A DNA stretch of 64,000 nucleotides from Telopea speciosissima (GCF_018873765.1 NC_057916.1:32587501-32651500); one strand, 5' to 3'. Shown: positions 46,901 through 60,781, numbered from the stretch's first letter. Program-made: numbers and translations. The notes: generated by a model not told the origin, from the letters alone.

Positions 46901-49889
46901 TTTAATTGTTCAATTGTTTCCCCATCTTCTATTATTAATATCTAAGTGTTCCTGTACTGAGTAAAATGAGGTAACAATACTTGTTAGTGATGTATTGTTG
47001 TTTCTCTGTTCAGGAATCTGTGCATGCTATCTCTTGTACTTGGTTCAGAAATCACAGATGCCTCTGTGGCTGCCATTGCTTCAAGCTATGACAATCTAGA
47101 ATTGCTAGATTTGAGTGGGTATGTTTCACTAGCTGCTCTGATTACATCTATTGGTTGTTGAAAAAAAAAAATGGTTTAGAACATCCAAGCTATAATGATC
47201 TCTTTAGGTCTCAAAACAGTAGATCCTGGTATATGGTTAGCTTAGATATAAGCCCTTATTTCTTATCAGCAAGGACAATATGATACAAGAATAACATTGG
47301 GATTTGCACATTGAATAAAATGACAACAGAAAGCAGTTACAAATGGACATAGTAATTTCTCATCTAGCTGCATATAGTACCAGAATCTATGATATGTTGG
47401 GGGTGGGTGAAGGGAGGAAAAGAAAAGAAAAATGATAACAACCCCAATATCAATTTGACATTTAGTAAATATATTTCACATCATCAGAAAATACAGACAG
47501 AATTATGCAATGTGCGAAAATACGGACGGAAATATGCAATATGGGAAGTTTCTTTCATATACCAGAATGTGTTATATTGCATAGTGTGGTCCATGTTTTC
47601 TTTTGTCAGTTTGCTACCTATGTTTGAAGTTTCTAAAGTTGAGCTATCAGATTGAAATTGAGGTCATTTTCAACCCCCTCTAAAAATTGCTGTCCTCTGT
47701 CCTGATTCCAAATGTGCTGAAAATACTTGTATTGTATTTTTCATGTAAGCATATCAAACTTGTATAAAACATAGGGATTGTTTGATAACATTTTGAAAAA
47801 TATAATTTTATGTTTGGAAAAATGCAATTTTTTTATTACAAATAACATGTTTGCTTTTACTTAATGTTCTGAAAAACTATTTCCAAATTCATGTTATGGA
47901 AAAAAAAATGGGCATGTTTTTTAATACAAAAAAGGTTTTCAACATAGTTTTCTTATTTTTGTGCTTAAGCTTTAAGTGATGCAAATTTGAACATGTGAAT
48001 AAGAGGGCAGTTATGTCTTCTCTCATTTCTCTCACATTTTCTATCTCTTCTCACCCTCTTTTTGAGCTCTCTCTTATATTTTCGCCATTTTCTATCACTT
48101 CTCACCCAATCTTTTTGATCTCTCTCTCCCTCTCTTTCCTCCCTTTTCTTCCCCCATTGGTCCTGATTTTCTATCCCCATCCTATCCCTCTTTCCCTCTC
48201 AGGATTTATGCCAAGCCTGGGCCTGTGCTAATCCCCGGATGAGTCAGGGTGGGCTTTGGGATCCCAGCCTAAGGTTGGGCCAAGGTGGGGATGAATAATC
48301 CTTCTGTTGGGTTTAGTTGAGTTTTCAAAATTTGGAACCAATATTCAGTTTTTAATGGTTATCAAAAAAGTTTTCAATAACAACGAAAACAAAACAACCA
48401 AAAACAGTCTTTTCTGTTTTTTTTATAAATGAGGTTTTCATAGATTGGTTGATGATAAATGAGGTTTTAGAAACTGTGTAATATTCTATTAAATAAAACA
48501 TTAGTCATCGCTGAAAAACAAGCTGCCTTCAGTCTTTTGGATTGGGGGATTTTAATGGTTTACTGATTCTAATCTCAGGTCTAGCATCAGTGACAGTGGC
48601 ATTGGGATGATCTGCAACGTGTTCCCCGAAACTCTATCTAGACTTCTTCTTGCACTTTGTCCTAATATCAGCTCAAGTAATCTTGCCAAACTCCTTGTCA
48701 CCACCCACAATAGATGCTATGGTTTTGCATTCTTTTATTGTTTAGTTTTCAATTGCTCTGTTCTTGTTCCTGTGTCCCAGGTGGAATCCAATTTGCTACC
48801 GCACAATTGCCTCTCTTGGAACTCATGGACTGTGGAATGACCATATGTGATCCCAATTCTCAAAATCGAAACTCTGCAGATGAATCTGATTATGTTAACA
48901 GTGGTTGTGAACCTAATCATTTAAAGAAAACACCCAACAGCAAGCTGCACCATATTTACCAGAAGCTGATAATCAAACATGGACAGTTGAAGAAACTCAG
49001 CCTTTGGGGTTGTTCTGGTTTAGATGTGAGAGCCTTGATCCAAATAACAAGAAAAAGAACATTCTTTTCTTCCTTTTGAGTAAAATTTACTTTTTTGGAC
49101 TTGAATTGCAGGCCCTATATCTCAACTGTCCTGAGCTTAATGATCTGAATCTGAATTCCTGTACTAACCTGCATCCAGGTATGTCATGAGAAGTTCTATC
49201 TGTATCTTAGGCACTCTTTAAATGATGTTTTGTTTTGCTGGTTTTCATAGGACCTGTTTGTTGTATGTTCTTTGTAGAGAGATTGTTACTTCAGTGCCCG
49301 AGTTTGCGAAGTGTACATGTTTTGGGATGCCAAGAGATGTTGATTGAAACAATTCAAAGCCAGGTAACAATATTCTCTTTCTAGATTTAATATTTGTTGT
49401 TTAGCCATTTTTTGGCATTTAAACTTTGAATAGTTAGTTAACAGAGCCTTTAGGTTGGAAAACAGACCAAATTTGAGAACTTGAATGTATATCCCTTCCT
49501 GGTTTTCTGTAACTAGTCTTCTGATTGGATGTCCAAACATTGAACCACTTGCTATGGACATATGAAGTTGTGCTGCTTAGTGAGCTAGCTAGCAATTACA
49601 AGTTGTTTCATCATGTCTTGCAGGCATATAGAGATTCTGTTAATGCAGAAGATCATTTTCCTTGTAAACGCTTGGCAGATGGTTCGAAGAGGGTCCGGGT
49701 TCCTCATTTCCTCACCCCACAGGTAGGACTGCATTTATTCTATAAATTATGTTATTTTTTGAAATTTAGAACTTGAGAGAAATATTATATAAAAGCTTTA
49801 TAATTTCCCCTTTTTGGGTATTGTTGCAGCCATCCAATGAGAAGGGAAGAAGGGTATTGAGACCAAGGTGTTCTGTGCTCCTGGACTAA
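43948..49889 (+). CDS. FBL17: F-box/LRR protein FBL17 orthologue, 11 exons, 592 aa
   Basis: Exons: 43948-44534, 44998-45099, 45985-46129, 46246-46430, 47014-47118, 48579-48676, 48781-49025, 49112-49178, 49278-49363, 49624-49722, 49830-49889. All junctions are GT-AG and the phases agree; the CDS is 1779 nt. Residues 30-48 have the family's RGNYNCGRCGLPKKGHSC motif, the F-box is about 122-160 (LPWSCLWEVLRRLPP, VCTGWRDC), and leucine-rich repeats fill the rest (SLKMEGCSNLGGF, LSTLWLSDL, GIQFATAQLPLLELMDCG, LKKLSLWGCSGLD). In Arabidopsis FBL17 is the substrate receptor of an SCF ubiquitin ligase that removes KRP CDK inhibitors, needed for pollen mitosis and S-phase entry. The length equals the family norm, and no disabling change was seen. 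A short out-of-frame ATG at 43941 overlaps the start. Intron 4 holds a hAT-like MITE. Confidence 0.93.
46489..46838. mobile_element. hAT-like MITE in FBL17 intron 4, 350 bp
   Basis: Flanked by a perfect 8-bp duplication ATAAGAAT (46481-46488 and 46839-46846). The ends CAAGGTACTAAAACTCG and CGAGTTCTTGAACTATG are imperfect inverted repeats. The interior is packed with CGAGATCTCG-like palindromic words. Confidence 0.88.
47119..48578. other. FBL17 intron 5, longest intron
   Basis: AT-rich, with a TCTC/CCCT-rich pyrimidine tract near 48015-48205. I see no gene or complete element in it. Confidence 0.6.
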
Positions 49890-51717
49890 ATCAGTATAAT
49901 GTTTCACCCCCCATCTCTGCCTTACTATCTCTCTTACCTTCAATTTCCTGATACTGTAGTGAGTAGTCTTTCGGGGCTTGGGGCTTTCCATCTTCAATCA
50001 TTCAAGGTGATTGTAGAGATGGAAGTGGAACCGTGTACATTCTGTTATTCTCCTTCATTGAAAAGCCATCAAAACCTTATGCTGTCCATTTCCCTTAATT
50101 TGTTTTTTTCTTTCATATTTTTCGGGTGACTGAGATTTTTATTTCAATCATTGGATAGAGAGGACATGATTTATATCAACCATGTTTCAAATAACTGAAA
50201 AGAATGAAACAAATAAATTATACATATTAATTTGTATTTTGAGGGAGTTAAATCTGATACCGTTTCATCAAGTGACATCCTGATTCTTGAGGGAGTTAAT
50301 CTGAAACTGTTTTCATCTAGTGCCAATTTCCCATTAATGAAGGCTTTTATCCGTTCCCTGTTGACCTCTCTTCATCCATGGATAATTGCTATGGCTTGGG
50401 GCTCGGCATTAATTTCGAAGTGTATATTAGAAACTAGGGGTTCAGGTCTAACTTAGTGAGCCTGAGCCGGTGCCCACCCATTTAGTAAGTAGTTGCATTA
50501 GGGGTTTTAGTGGCATATTTGGAAAACTAGGGGTTTTTTATTCGATTCATTCTTCAAAAAACCTGGTGATCTGTAGAAGCTGTTGCAGCTTCCACTGAAC
50601 TTGTAGTTGGCAGGACTTCAGTAAGAAGTAAGGATGAGGCTAAGGTGCCAAGGTTCTTGTAATCAACCATGACGTGCAGGGTCAATATCGATCAATGTCA
50701 CATCAGAATCAAGACCGATAGACACAGGAGTCGGAGCAAGGTCCAAATCCTTTAGGGTGGTTTCAGCCTCAACTAGTGCAGCCCATGCTGGAGATGTCCT
50801 TGAACTGAGAAGCTTTTCTTTAGAGGAAGCGTGCGGCCAGCGTCAGCCTCATACAGGCAGGGCGTGGACCCCATGTGGATTCCACTAGGCAGGGTGCTTG
50901 GGCATTGGGTAGGATGGTCATTTTGCCCCTGCCTGTGTGAGGCTGCACGTTGGCCGCACAGGCAAGTGACTGCAGAGGATCTCGATCTTTTGAAAATTGT
51001 GCTAGAACCAGAGGAGTGTTAGCTGTTCCTTCACTCACAGTCTCTTCATTTATACCTTTTATTTATTAGCATAATTATAATACTGTACTTATATAGTCGA
51101 CTTTGCTTATATTAGAAGAATAAACAAAAAAAAAAAAGAAAGGACAAAGACATCCAAAATACCCTTATCGGTTACATAACTCAATACTTCCCTTCAAGTT
51201 GATGTATAAATATTACACATGCCCAACTTTGCACTTAAGCCTTTGATGAATACATCTGCAAGTTGATCAAGTGATTCGACTCAAAATGGATTTGACTTAT
51301 TTCAAAGAATCCCTATTGTATGTGTACAGAGTCTGATCTAGTTAGGCCGAGTTCAGGCATATTTGATCCTATTTGATGAATTCTCGGCTGATTCAGGATC
51401 ATTGAAATTGGTGGATACTGATACTATATCCGAAGTTTTTAACCTCACTCAATTCAAAAAAAAAAAAAAACAAATGTAAAAGAGTACACTACCTAGTGTA
51501 TGTGGTCATATGATCAGACACAAGATTGCGCAACATGACCGCATTTATTTTTCAATTTTTATTAAGAGTATAAAGGGTTGCTTCCTTACTTAACGCATTT
51601 AAATGGTGATGATCACGACATCAAACAAGTTTATTATTTGATTAATACATAATACTCATAGAGAAGTTTTTAATTGATTAATGCATAATACTCATAGAGA
51701 AGTAGTACTTCATTCGA
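49890..51717. other. Gap between FBL17 and the PR-4 gene
   Basis: Contains the probable FBL17 3' UTR on the left and fold-back element (d) at 50831-50959. Apart from an A-rich run near 51120-51145 and decayed repeats around 51320-51460, nothing is recognised. Confidence 0.55.
50831..50959. mobile_element. Fold-back element (d)
   Basis: GTGCGGCCAGCGTCAGCCTC at the left pairs with the complement of GAGGCTGCACGTTGGCCGCAC at the right. The interior has GTGGACCCCATGTGG, GGCAGGGTGCTTGGGCA and the core GATGGTCATTTTGCCCCTG. Confidence 0.85.
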
Positions 51718-52269
51718 TCAGCAGCTGACGAACTCATAGTTGACGATGAGATGACCTTGGTTGTAGCCATTGCCATCAGTGTCCAGCTTCTGAAACGCAC
51801 TCCAGTCCAAATCCAAGCCTCCATTAGCGCACTTATCCACAATCCTCACTGTTAGCTGAGCTCCAGTCCTTGTGTTGGTCACCTAAAATCAATTGCGAAT
51901 TAAAAGGGTTTAAACATATGATGCGAGTGCTTTTCCTGAAAACTATGCCTCTGACCTGTTCGACGAAATTACTTGTTTTGAATAGAGATTATTTCTTACC
52001 CTCAAGCATTTGCCGCAGGCATCCTGGCCGGTGGGGCCGGAAGGGCCACAGAAGGCAGTCCACTCGTACTGGCTGCGCCATGCGAGGGACTGGTCGGCAT
52101 CCCATGTTGCGCAGTAAGCGCTCACGGCTCTCAAATCGTATCCGTTCTGAGCCGCGTTGTAGTAGTGGTACGTTGCTCTCACGTTCGAAGAGCTCTGTGC
52201 CATTGCACCTGCTGTTACACTCAGCAGCAACGCAACGCACACAACTTGATAGTATGCACTACTCCTCAT
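51718..52269 (-). CDS. Pathogenesis-related protein 4 (class II, barwin domain)
   Basis: Join on the minus strand: exon 1 52269-52000, intron 51999-51883 (117 bp, GT-AG), exon 2 51882-51718, giving 144 aa. Residues 1-25 are a signal peptide (hydrophobic [16 protein letters not shown]), leaving Gln26 at the mature start. The rest is one barwin domain with the six expected cysteines (53, 74, 85, 88, 108, 144) and motifs [33 protein letters not shown] and [16 protein letters not shown]. There is no hevein chitin-binding domain and no C-terminal extension, so it is a secreted class II PR-4. Relatives are induced by wounding and pathogens and have been reported with RNase or antifungal activity. 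A TATA box lies about 90 bp upstream of the ATG. Confidence 0.94.
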
Positions 52270-52356
52270 CTTCTCTCTCTCTCTCTGGTAATATGGGTGG
52301 ATTAATTTTGGAGTTTCTGGGTGTGAGTGTGACGGAGATGGTGCAAGAAGGCCTGC

Positions 52357-52366
52357 ATTTATAGAG
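52357..52366 (-). promoter_or_regulatory. TATA box of the PR-4 gene
   Basis: The minus strand reads CTCTATAAATGCAGG, about 90 bp upstream of the ATG at 52269. Confidence 0.7.
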
Positions 52367-52554
52367 TTGGGGGGTGGGATGGCCTGTGACTTGGAAGTCT
52401 TGGTCCTGCTGGTGCATAACAAAGCACGTTTTACAGCAAAAACTCCTTGACCTGAGATATTTTGTATCATCCCCTCCTTTCATGATAGAGTCGTAGAGGA
52501 AGAAAAGTCGGTTTTATGGAAAATCCAAATTGGGTGAGGTGGCTTCCGCGCTTC

Positions 52555-52700
52555 AAGGCTTCAAGTGAAGAATTCATATCCATCGATTCAAGAATCAAGA
52601 TAAGGTTGGGGAATAGGAGGAATTAGCTTCAAGTGAAGAATTCAAACCCATTCTGATTCAAGAGTCAAGATAGGGTTGGGGAATAAGGTGGAATTAGCCC
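52555..52700. repeat. Tandem duplication, two units of about 70 bp
   Basis: CTTCAAGTGAAGAATTCA, then a GATTCAAGARTCAAGATA segment and GGTTGGGGAATA, occurs twice in direct succession about 290-430 bp upstream of the PR-4 ATG. Confidence 0.85.
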
Positions 52701-52875
52701 TTAAAAGTCAGATTAGGCAACTGTACCACCTCAACCTGGGTTCTTCATTTTTGCCGCGTATAGCAACAAATGTTGGGTAACTAAAACCAGCTTTACCAGA
52801 TTTGTTTTTTTTTTCTAACATGTCTTCGTTTTTGACACGTTATAGATTGATTGGGTGTATTGCTGACCTTGACCG

Positions 52876-52879
<4 letters not shown>

Positions 52880-52915
<36 letters not shown>
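52880..52915. repeat. (AG)18 microsatellite
   Basis: An uninterrupted AG run upstream of the PR-4 gene. Confidence 0.95.
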
Positions 52916-52917
<2 letters not shown>

Positions 52918-53416
52918 TGCTTGCACTTTCTCTGGGTTTCCTTTCCGAATTTTATCACTTCAATCATGCTACGATTTGTATCAATGACACTTTGAATTAT
53001 AGTCTTATATACCTCAAGATCATACTTCTTCTCTGAAGGCTTTTGATGATTTAAAAGGTTATTTTTGAATTTGAATTAGAATTTGAATGTGGGATATATG
53101 AATCTATGGATGTCAAAAAACGAAATGGGATGGATTGACTCGACAGAAACTGATTATACCAAACCAAAGCAAATCAATCGAACTCTTTAGGGGGCGTTTG
53201 GTTTGCTAATTCTGTAGGTTTCTGTATAGATTTTGATCATAATTCCATAGAGAGTCATTCTGTAACAACTTCTGGGAAAAAAGGTGGAGCCCTATTTAAA
53301 TAACATAAAATAAATACGCATTTTGTCGACAAATTCTGGCTCTTTGAAATAGAATCTTTTCCTAGTGGGAGTTCGATTGACACCCGTCAGTGTCATTGAC
53401 CTCTCTATACCTTAAA

Positions 53417-54388
53417 TTAGGGCTGCAACAGGGTCAGGTTAGGCTGGGCTTTTAAAACCTCAGCTTAAGAGTGTCAAAAACATGTATTGAACCGGCCAAC
53501 CTGACCGATCCGAACCGCTAAGGCCCTAAATAAACCGAGCCGAGCCCTTATAGAGCAGGTTTCGGTTTCAACAATTTAAAACCCCTCGATTTAGGTGCTG
53601 TTCGGCCTACACCGACGACCCCTGATAGGCCCGAACCGACAACCCAAATCGAAAACCAGACCCGATACAAACTGATTCAATGTATAATTACACCCATGCC
53701 ATTGCACTCTTTCAAACTTTTTGGATAAAAAAATGAAGCCCAACCCATTTTAAAGGAAAAAACTTAAAAATGGACCCTAGCCCATTTGAATTGGTAAAAA
53801 CTTAAAATGGAGCCCAATCCATATGATAAGGCCCCCATCAAGCAAATGAGTTTCAATCTAAAACCGGGTTGCTAACGGTATGTTACCGGTTTTTAAAACC
53901 GGACCAAAACCGTTTCAAACCTGTTAACATAAACCGAACCCAAACCAAGACCAATCCGAACTGAAACCAAAAAAGCTTTATAGGTTTGGTTTCGGATTCA
54001 TGTTCCCACACCAAAACCGATGTAGACAACTTATTTTGTCCTTTTTCCCAAAGGTTTCCTATGACGATGATGAGCATCCTCCAATATGTAGAGCTATTGT
54101 ATTTGTGAATGTAGCGTTAGTGTGCACTGTCCGAATCCATTTACCGATCGTCGATTCTCTTTGTCGGAGCCCAAAATCAAAGCCTCCAGACCATACAAGA
54201 TTCCCTAGAAAAGGCTAGCCTTGGCCCAGACCCCTTGGAGCTTGCACCGTGACCGCCCGTTTAGATAATTGGGTTGGATCTGAATGAGCTTGGTTGGGCT
54301 CGGGCTATAATTGGGTACTAAAATCGGGGCTTTAATCGGTCTTTGGGCCTGTTTAAATCTAAACCGACTTTAAACGGTGCAACCCTAA
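53417..54388. mobile_element. Possible hAT-like element of about 970 bp
   Basis: TTAGGGCTGCAAC at the left mirrors GTGCAACCCTAA at the right. The interior is full of CCGAACCGA-type words. I could not find a convincing target duplication, so this may be two unrelated ends. Confidence 0.4.
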
Positions 54389-54512
54389 AAAAAAATTATT
54401 GAAAAATTAGGGAAAAGAAGATAAGTTTTTTGTTAAAAAAAACAACAGAAAAGAAAAGTTTACCTTTAGGACGCCAGTGGCATGTTTGTCGTTTAAACAG
54501 ATAAAAACAAAT

Positions 54513-54682
54513 GGGAAGCAGTTTTCTGTACGGGAGTGTGGCCTACGCTAGCACTCCCATGTGTCTATCTATCTCCTCCTTAAAACAAGGGGGGCAGAGG
54601 TGTCTTTTCACATGGAGAGGAGAGAGATAGACTCATGGAAGTGGTGGCGTAGGCCACACTCCCGGACGGAGAACTTTTTCCC
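54513..54682. mobile_element. Fold-back MITE, family E, copy 2
   Basis: GGGAAGCAGTTTTCTGTACG...GAACTTTTTCCC; the same arms as 14082-14249 in the opposite orientation. Confidence 0.88.
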
Positions 54683-56819
54683 AAAACAAATATATGCTAG
54701 CGATTAGAGTTTGCCTTCAGGGCATCTACCACAAATCACAGTATGGTAAAACTCACCATGAGCCAGGAGTGAAAGGGAATTCACTATTTCAATTTCCTGT
54801 AGGAATTTTAAGGAGAGAAAGGAACCTGTAGATGATGTCTTTTCTCACAGATAAACTTGAGGATCTCATCTCATAATCTCTGGATCAGTTCAAGAGATCC
54901 TCCCACACCCTAAGGCCATTTGGATTGGAATGAAAACCAGCCACACTTCTTTCACTTCAAATTAAAACAAACAGCGAATTGATATAATTTCGAGGGAAGA
55001 AGCGTTAACCCTCTTACTTCAATTATTTGAGAATAATTGGACTAAAAATTGCACAGGACTTGCAATGATTTGAATGGGAGAGGGAAGGCGAGGGGAGGGG
55101 AAGTTTAAGAGTTAAAGCGGGCTACGTCGGGCCTGGAATCGATTGATCCGGTCAGGTGTCCGACGGGCTAGGACCCCACACTAGGACCACCTGTTTATTG
55201 AGCTTGTCGGGCTTAGCCGGGCCGAGCTTTAACCGGGCAGGCTCGATCGGGCCTGTCGGGCCAGGCCTGGAATTGACACCCCTTGACTTTGCAACCCAAA
55301 TATGCTCTCTGCCATTGAACAAGGCAAAGGCTAGCCCATTAGGGACCCAATTCCATTTCCAGTCAATGAGCATTAGTACTGGCTAGGTCAGACATGTCTT
55401 CCTTATCTTCCTTTTACAATCACTTGCAACATTGGCATCTTTCTCTTGCTAAAGCATCCAATGAGATTTATAACCATGAGTGCTTAAATGGGGCAAAGGT
55501 TCAAGTGGCATGCAATGCGTAATAGAAGGCTGATGATTTCTTCAATTGCCAACAAACTTTTCTTTATTCGGATTGGGGCTGATTTTAATAAGCCTTTTCA
55601 ATTTAGGGCAACTCCAAGTAATTTTTGAAATCGTAGGGGAGTGTATTATATTTATGGTATAGTACAGGGGAGGTCTGAGTAATTTATTCAAGCAACTATG
55701 TGTGAGGCATAGAACTTTTCCCCATCAAGCATAACAGTTTTTAGGATCGAGTTTTCCTCAAGCCAAGGTAAAGGAGGCATTCTTTCACCAATGACCATCA
55801 CTGTGCTTGGATGGGTATCAAGGAGCAGTGAAAGCCATTTCATTTCAGACCTCCAATAAATAGGAGAACATAATAATGATGATAGATTTTCACCCACGAA
55901 GGAAAACTTAGTTTGAAAAACTTCAAATAATTAAAGGAAAATATTAATGCAATGGGCCGGGATATAACGCTAAGCCGGATACGGCTAAAGTTCAGTTAAT
56001 GAAAAGGCTTCGTATTATAAACGGGAGATTCTCCCATCAACTCCATTAAACAAGGGGTGCATGGGCTTTTATGTCTTTTAATGCCAATCTAACTGGATTT
56101 AATACAGGTCATGCACATGCATGGCAATGCATGAAAACTTTTGCCTAATGAAAAATAAGCCTAAAAATTGATCGAATCACGTATTCTAAGTTCCAACTGA
56201 GCCCTTCCATAGACCATCTCTAATTTGTTTGAAGGTTGGAACCTGGGAAATCAAATTCACATTTTTAACCGAATGAAGCAGTTCTAGCTTCAAACTGCTT
56301 AACCAATAACTATTAGTATTAGTTTTAGGTAATTTTCTTTGCACTTCCTCTGTTTGTTTTGGGCTGAAAGGTGACCATTGAGATAGATGTGGGGCCGTTC
56401 AACATATGGGACCCACCCTTTTGATTATGTGGCAAGTCGTGACGGATGTGAAATGTTGGTCAATCCTGTAAAAACCTGTTAGTTTTTTATACATAGATCG
56501 TTTGGGTCCTAATCTAACATTAGGACAGGTTGAGGATTCCTGGCCCAAGCCCAACCAGCCTGGAAAATTCCAGCCCAGCCCAACATTTTGTTTTGGTTTG
56601 GGCTCAACCAACTCATATTGCACTCGGCTGGTTTGGGTTCCTTAAACCAGTACCAGAACCAGTGTCCAGATTTTCACCGATCTGTACTGGTCTAACCGAT
56701 CAGACCACTGGTCTGGGTGAGCAATTTGTAGGATTTCAAAGGCTCATGATGCCTTTTACTAAAGAACCCAATCCCATATTGTCACCAAATCTCATGTCAT
56801 TATCATGTTGCATCAGAAC

Positions 56820-57093
56820 TAAGGGTGTCAAAGTTCAGGCCGAACCCCAATCGAAACCAACCAGTACAGTCTGGGCCGAACTCATATCAGTTTAGGTTGT
56901 ATGGAATCGGTAAAAATTGAAATCAAACGGACCAACCGAATGTACCAACCTAAGACAAAAATCAGACCGAAGCTGATAAAAACAGAGACTGCACCGATAG
57001 AACCTCGATACAGCTGAAAACTAAAAAAACCAACCGATGGATTGTTTTTAGATTGGCCCAATAACAGACCGAACCGACGGATTGACACCCATA
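56820..57093. mobile_element. hAT-like MITE, 274 bp
   Basis: Ends TAAGGGTGTCAA and TTGACACCCATA. The flanks ATCAGAAC and ATCATAAT match at 6 of 8 positions. Same terminal motif as 42784-42916. Confidence 0.7.
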
Positions 57094-58736
57094 ATCATAA
57101 TTTTTCTTTCATTCTAATCCTTTTGATTTGAGTACTTAGGGTTCCTAATATTTTAGTTGGTTTCTTCACTTGAACTGCATTACCACCTTTGATATATATA
57201 TATAATAATAGTAAGTATATCTTCACAAGAATCACAAAATTTCGGTGCAGGATTTGGGGAGCTAAGGAAATGATATTTGCGAAATTTCAGGAATATGTTC
57301 TTTGTTTCATGTTTCAGAATTGGCCGACCAAATGGACTAATATTCCGGTATCTTTAAAACACTTTGTTTTTAACAATCCTTGGACCTTAAAAGGACCATA
57401 TGGAGTAGTTTTAGATTTTGATAGAAACCAGGTTATATATATATATCTCTTGGATTTGGTGATTAATCCAATGGATTTAAAGGTTCCAATTACTCTATAT
57501 TAATGGTTAATTACTGATCTAATAATTAATTGTAAGATTAGTATCTCAGGGATTTGGTGGTCCTAAACTTGGGGGGGCTGAACCTAGAAAGTCTGTAACT
57601 ACAATCCCTTGTAGATTTTACTAACTTAATTAACAAGTTGCCATCTCCATAATTTTTCCAAGTTTTTATATTTTTTTCAAGGGTACACTACACGCTTGTT
57701 TATTATAAGAAATCTCGATGTTTAGTAATGATATAATTGAATAGTGCTCTTAATGGAGTGATTACTGGCGTGGGGTTGTAGTTAGATGCTGCAAATATAT
57801 CAGAGCAGGGGGACCATGCATGAGAACTCTCGTATAGTACCAAAGAGGGCAGGTTTGGTAAAGTCTTATTAGATTTATCAAGAATCGTAACATTTGTTAT
57901 CGATCTTCCTATGATTTTATTCGATTTGTAGTTTAGTTTAGACTCCATTTGTTTTGACATAAGTTGTGTAGAGGCAAAAAATTTGTAATTTTTATTTTGG
58001 TGAAATGAAGGCAAAAAAAAAAAAAAAAAAAAAAAAAGAACATAAGAATTTTCATTATTGAGATTGTCTCCGTGGAAGTAAATGTAATGAAGGGTTCACA
58101 ATTATGTGTCCAAAAACTGTAAAATATATTATAAGAAGGAAAATATTTCCATTAGCTTATTTTACTACCACCCACTTTACGTCAAAACAAACAGAGAATA
58201 ATAAGGAAAAGTAATAATTGTTTTTTTAATGGAAAACAAAGAAACATTAAGAAAATAAAACAGATACAAAATTATCCAACTGAGAACATGACACTATACC
58301 ATTATACATCGTTGTTCACAAATCCTTTCAAATTCTATTTGTTTCGACATAAAACAAATGAAAAATATATATAATTTTTTTTATATATTTTAAAATGGAG
58401 TAAAAATAAGATGTAAAGGTCCAGTCTTGTCTTATTTAGGGATCCGTAAATAGATAATCGAAAATCCGAATGATCCGCATTCATATCCGTTTATGAATAC
58501 CCGTATTTGTTTAGAGATATCCAGAAAAAAAATTTGAATACTTCGATGAAAATCCGTTAAAAAAAAATACGAATACTTAATAATAAAAAATTAAGTAAAT
58601 AATAATTTTGAGGGTTTTTGAAGATTCAACAGATTCTAGAATATGAGGAAAATAAAAGTAGAATCATGATCTAAGAGGTATGGATTGAGAGTGAATTGTA
58701 TCTGCTAGGGGGAGGAAGGTCTAGGTTACACAAGGC

Positions 58737-58842
58737 AGAGATGTAAACGGATGATCGAAAATTTGAACTTGATCCGCATCCGAATCCATTTAGAGCTATC
58801 TGCATTCGGTCAGGAAATATCCAGATCCGATCACACATCTCT
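58737..58842. mobile_element. Short hAT-like repeat
   Basis: AGAGATGTAAACGGAT at the left; GATCACACATCTCT at the right. The interior has GATCCGCATCCGAATCC. No target duplication was seen. Confidence 0.45.
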
Positions 58843-60409
58843 AGTCTTATTATATTATGCCCCAAGATTGTAAAACAATGTAAAGAAGGTAAAATATTTC
58901 CCAACTTTATTTTACTTGTGAACATTTTAGAGGGAAACAAAAAGAAATTTTTTATTAATTTGAAAAATAATTTTCACATTATACATGAGAACGAATTATA
59001 TATACTATCTTCTAATTGGGGGGGGGGGGGGCGGCAATTGGCCTGAAGTAGGACAAAACAGTCAATTTTGGATCCAGATCCAAAGTTACCTTAGGTGTTC
59101 CCACTACCAGGTGCAACCTTCATATATATCCACATTTATTTCAGGCACAAGGGACCTGATGCTTAATTGAATTGATACAGATCAGATACAGACGATTTTT
59201 AGTATCATTTTCGTACTGTGTCTCTTTTCATTGTGGGACCAAATTGGATCCATGTGAGATTTAAAATGGATCTCGTTTCAAGACCCACAACCACTTCCTC
59301 ACTTTAAGGGTGTCAATTTAGGGTCGGAACTGAAACCTGACCGCAACCAACCCGTTAGAAACTGGAATTGACCCATCCAATAGTTTATTGGTCCGATTCT
59401 GAATCGACTGATAAGTTAATGGTTCGGTTTTAAATCTACCAATTAAGGTATTGGTCTTCTAACTGTTTCAGAATCGATAGACCAATTAGGAACCATTGGA
59501 ATCGAAACAAATTTACGTCCTAACCCTATATATTATATAATTCTTAAGAGTTAAAGTCATGAGAGCTAAGGTCAAACCCTTTATTTTTTTTCAGTCTTTC
59601 ATTTTGATTGGTACCATTAGTTTCATATTCTATTTTATCAAAGATTTGACTGTTAATTTAAAGGTTCATTTGGGAATGCTACCTTAAGAACATAGCTTCA
59701 TATTTATCCTAACTTATGAGTGTGGTGGTGTTTCTACTTATTAATTGAATACAAAAAAAGAGGTAATATGGACTAGTTTCGTGATTTGAGAAAAAAATGA
59801 TAGTGAGTTTCATTTCTCATGTGAATGAAATTAACATCTTATTGTAACATTATTGAATATATATAGAGAATTTTTTTTATTTTTTTATTTTTAATTTTGG
59901 ACTGCTTGGAACTGTTTAGGAACCGGAACTAGTCCACCCATTAGTTAATGGTCCTAGATCTCAGGTTTGGAACCGAGTAACTTATTGGTCCGGTTTTGGT
60001 CCTAACCCCTTAGGGCCAGAACCGTAAAAGAACCAAACCAATAGCCTAGAACCGGACCAATTGACGTCCCTACTCACCAAAGAAAGTGAGGGGAAAATCC
60101 CAATAAAAAAAGGGGAGGGAGGAAAAGAGAAGAACCCAAATCGGATATATAATGTGTTCCGAGTTTATAGTTACCTTTGATGCAGTGAATGCATTTCATG
60201 GTCAGAAATGAGAAGGAAGTTTAATTTTACATCAGTCGGGTAATGTATGGTTGCTAATTTTACGACCTTAACTGTGTGTCCACTCTAAACTTTTGAGTTG
60301 ATCATCGTCAGATGATATCAAAGCGAATTATCCATGCACCGGCCATAGTGGGATCCATAATTGCACAAATTTGTGAATAGGTGGAAAGAAAAGATTATTT
60401 GTAATGCAC

Positions 60410-60600
60410 TTATTTATTTTTTGGCTAATAGGGATGTTCGGACCTTCGGCCCAACTAGTCCCCCAGGCACATGCATATGCCCCTACACAAGCGCACTGGA
60501 TCCTATGAAAACCATAGAATGATAGAAGTCGTGGGGCTTAATCCAAAGGGGTAGGTAAGGGGAGTCGAATTCAAGCACAGCTTTTAACAACATTGCCTCC
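60410..60600 (-). mobile_element. Possible decayed tRNA-derived SINE
   Basis: A T-rich left edge, then GGGATGTTCGGACCTTCGGC, and GGGGAGTCGAATTC resembling a B box near 60558. The layout resembles the SINE at 20921-21155, but no clean duplication was seen. Confidence 0.3.
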
Positions 60601-60781
60601 CTCCATTAATTGTGATTTGTGATTCAAGCAATACATATTCTGCAACTCCAAGTTGATACCCACTTAATTATACAAAGATTAGACAACACAAACTTGGATT
60701 AACAGTAATGCTCTTTATTACTTAAAGTTGGTCAGTAGTTGACTGAGACTTCAAGGTCTTATTGAGGTGGAAACCGGCAAG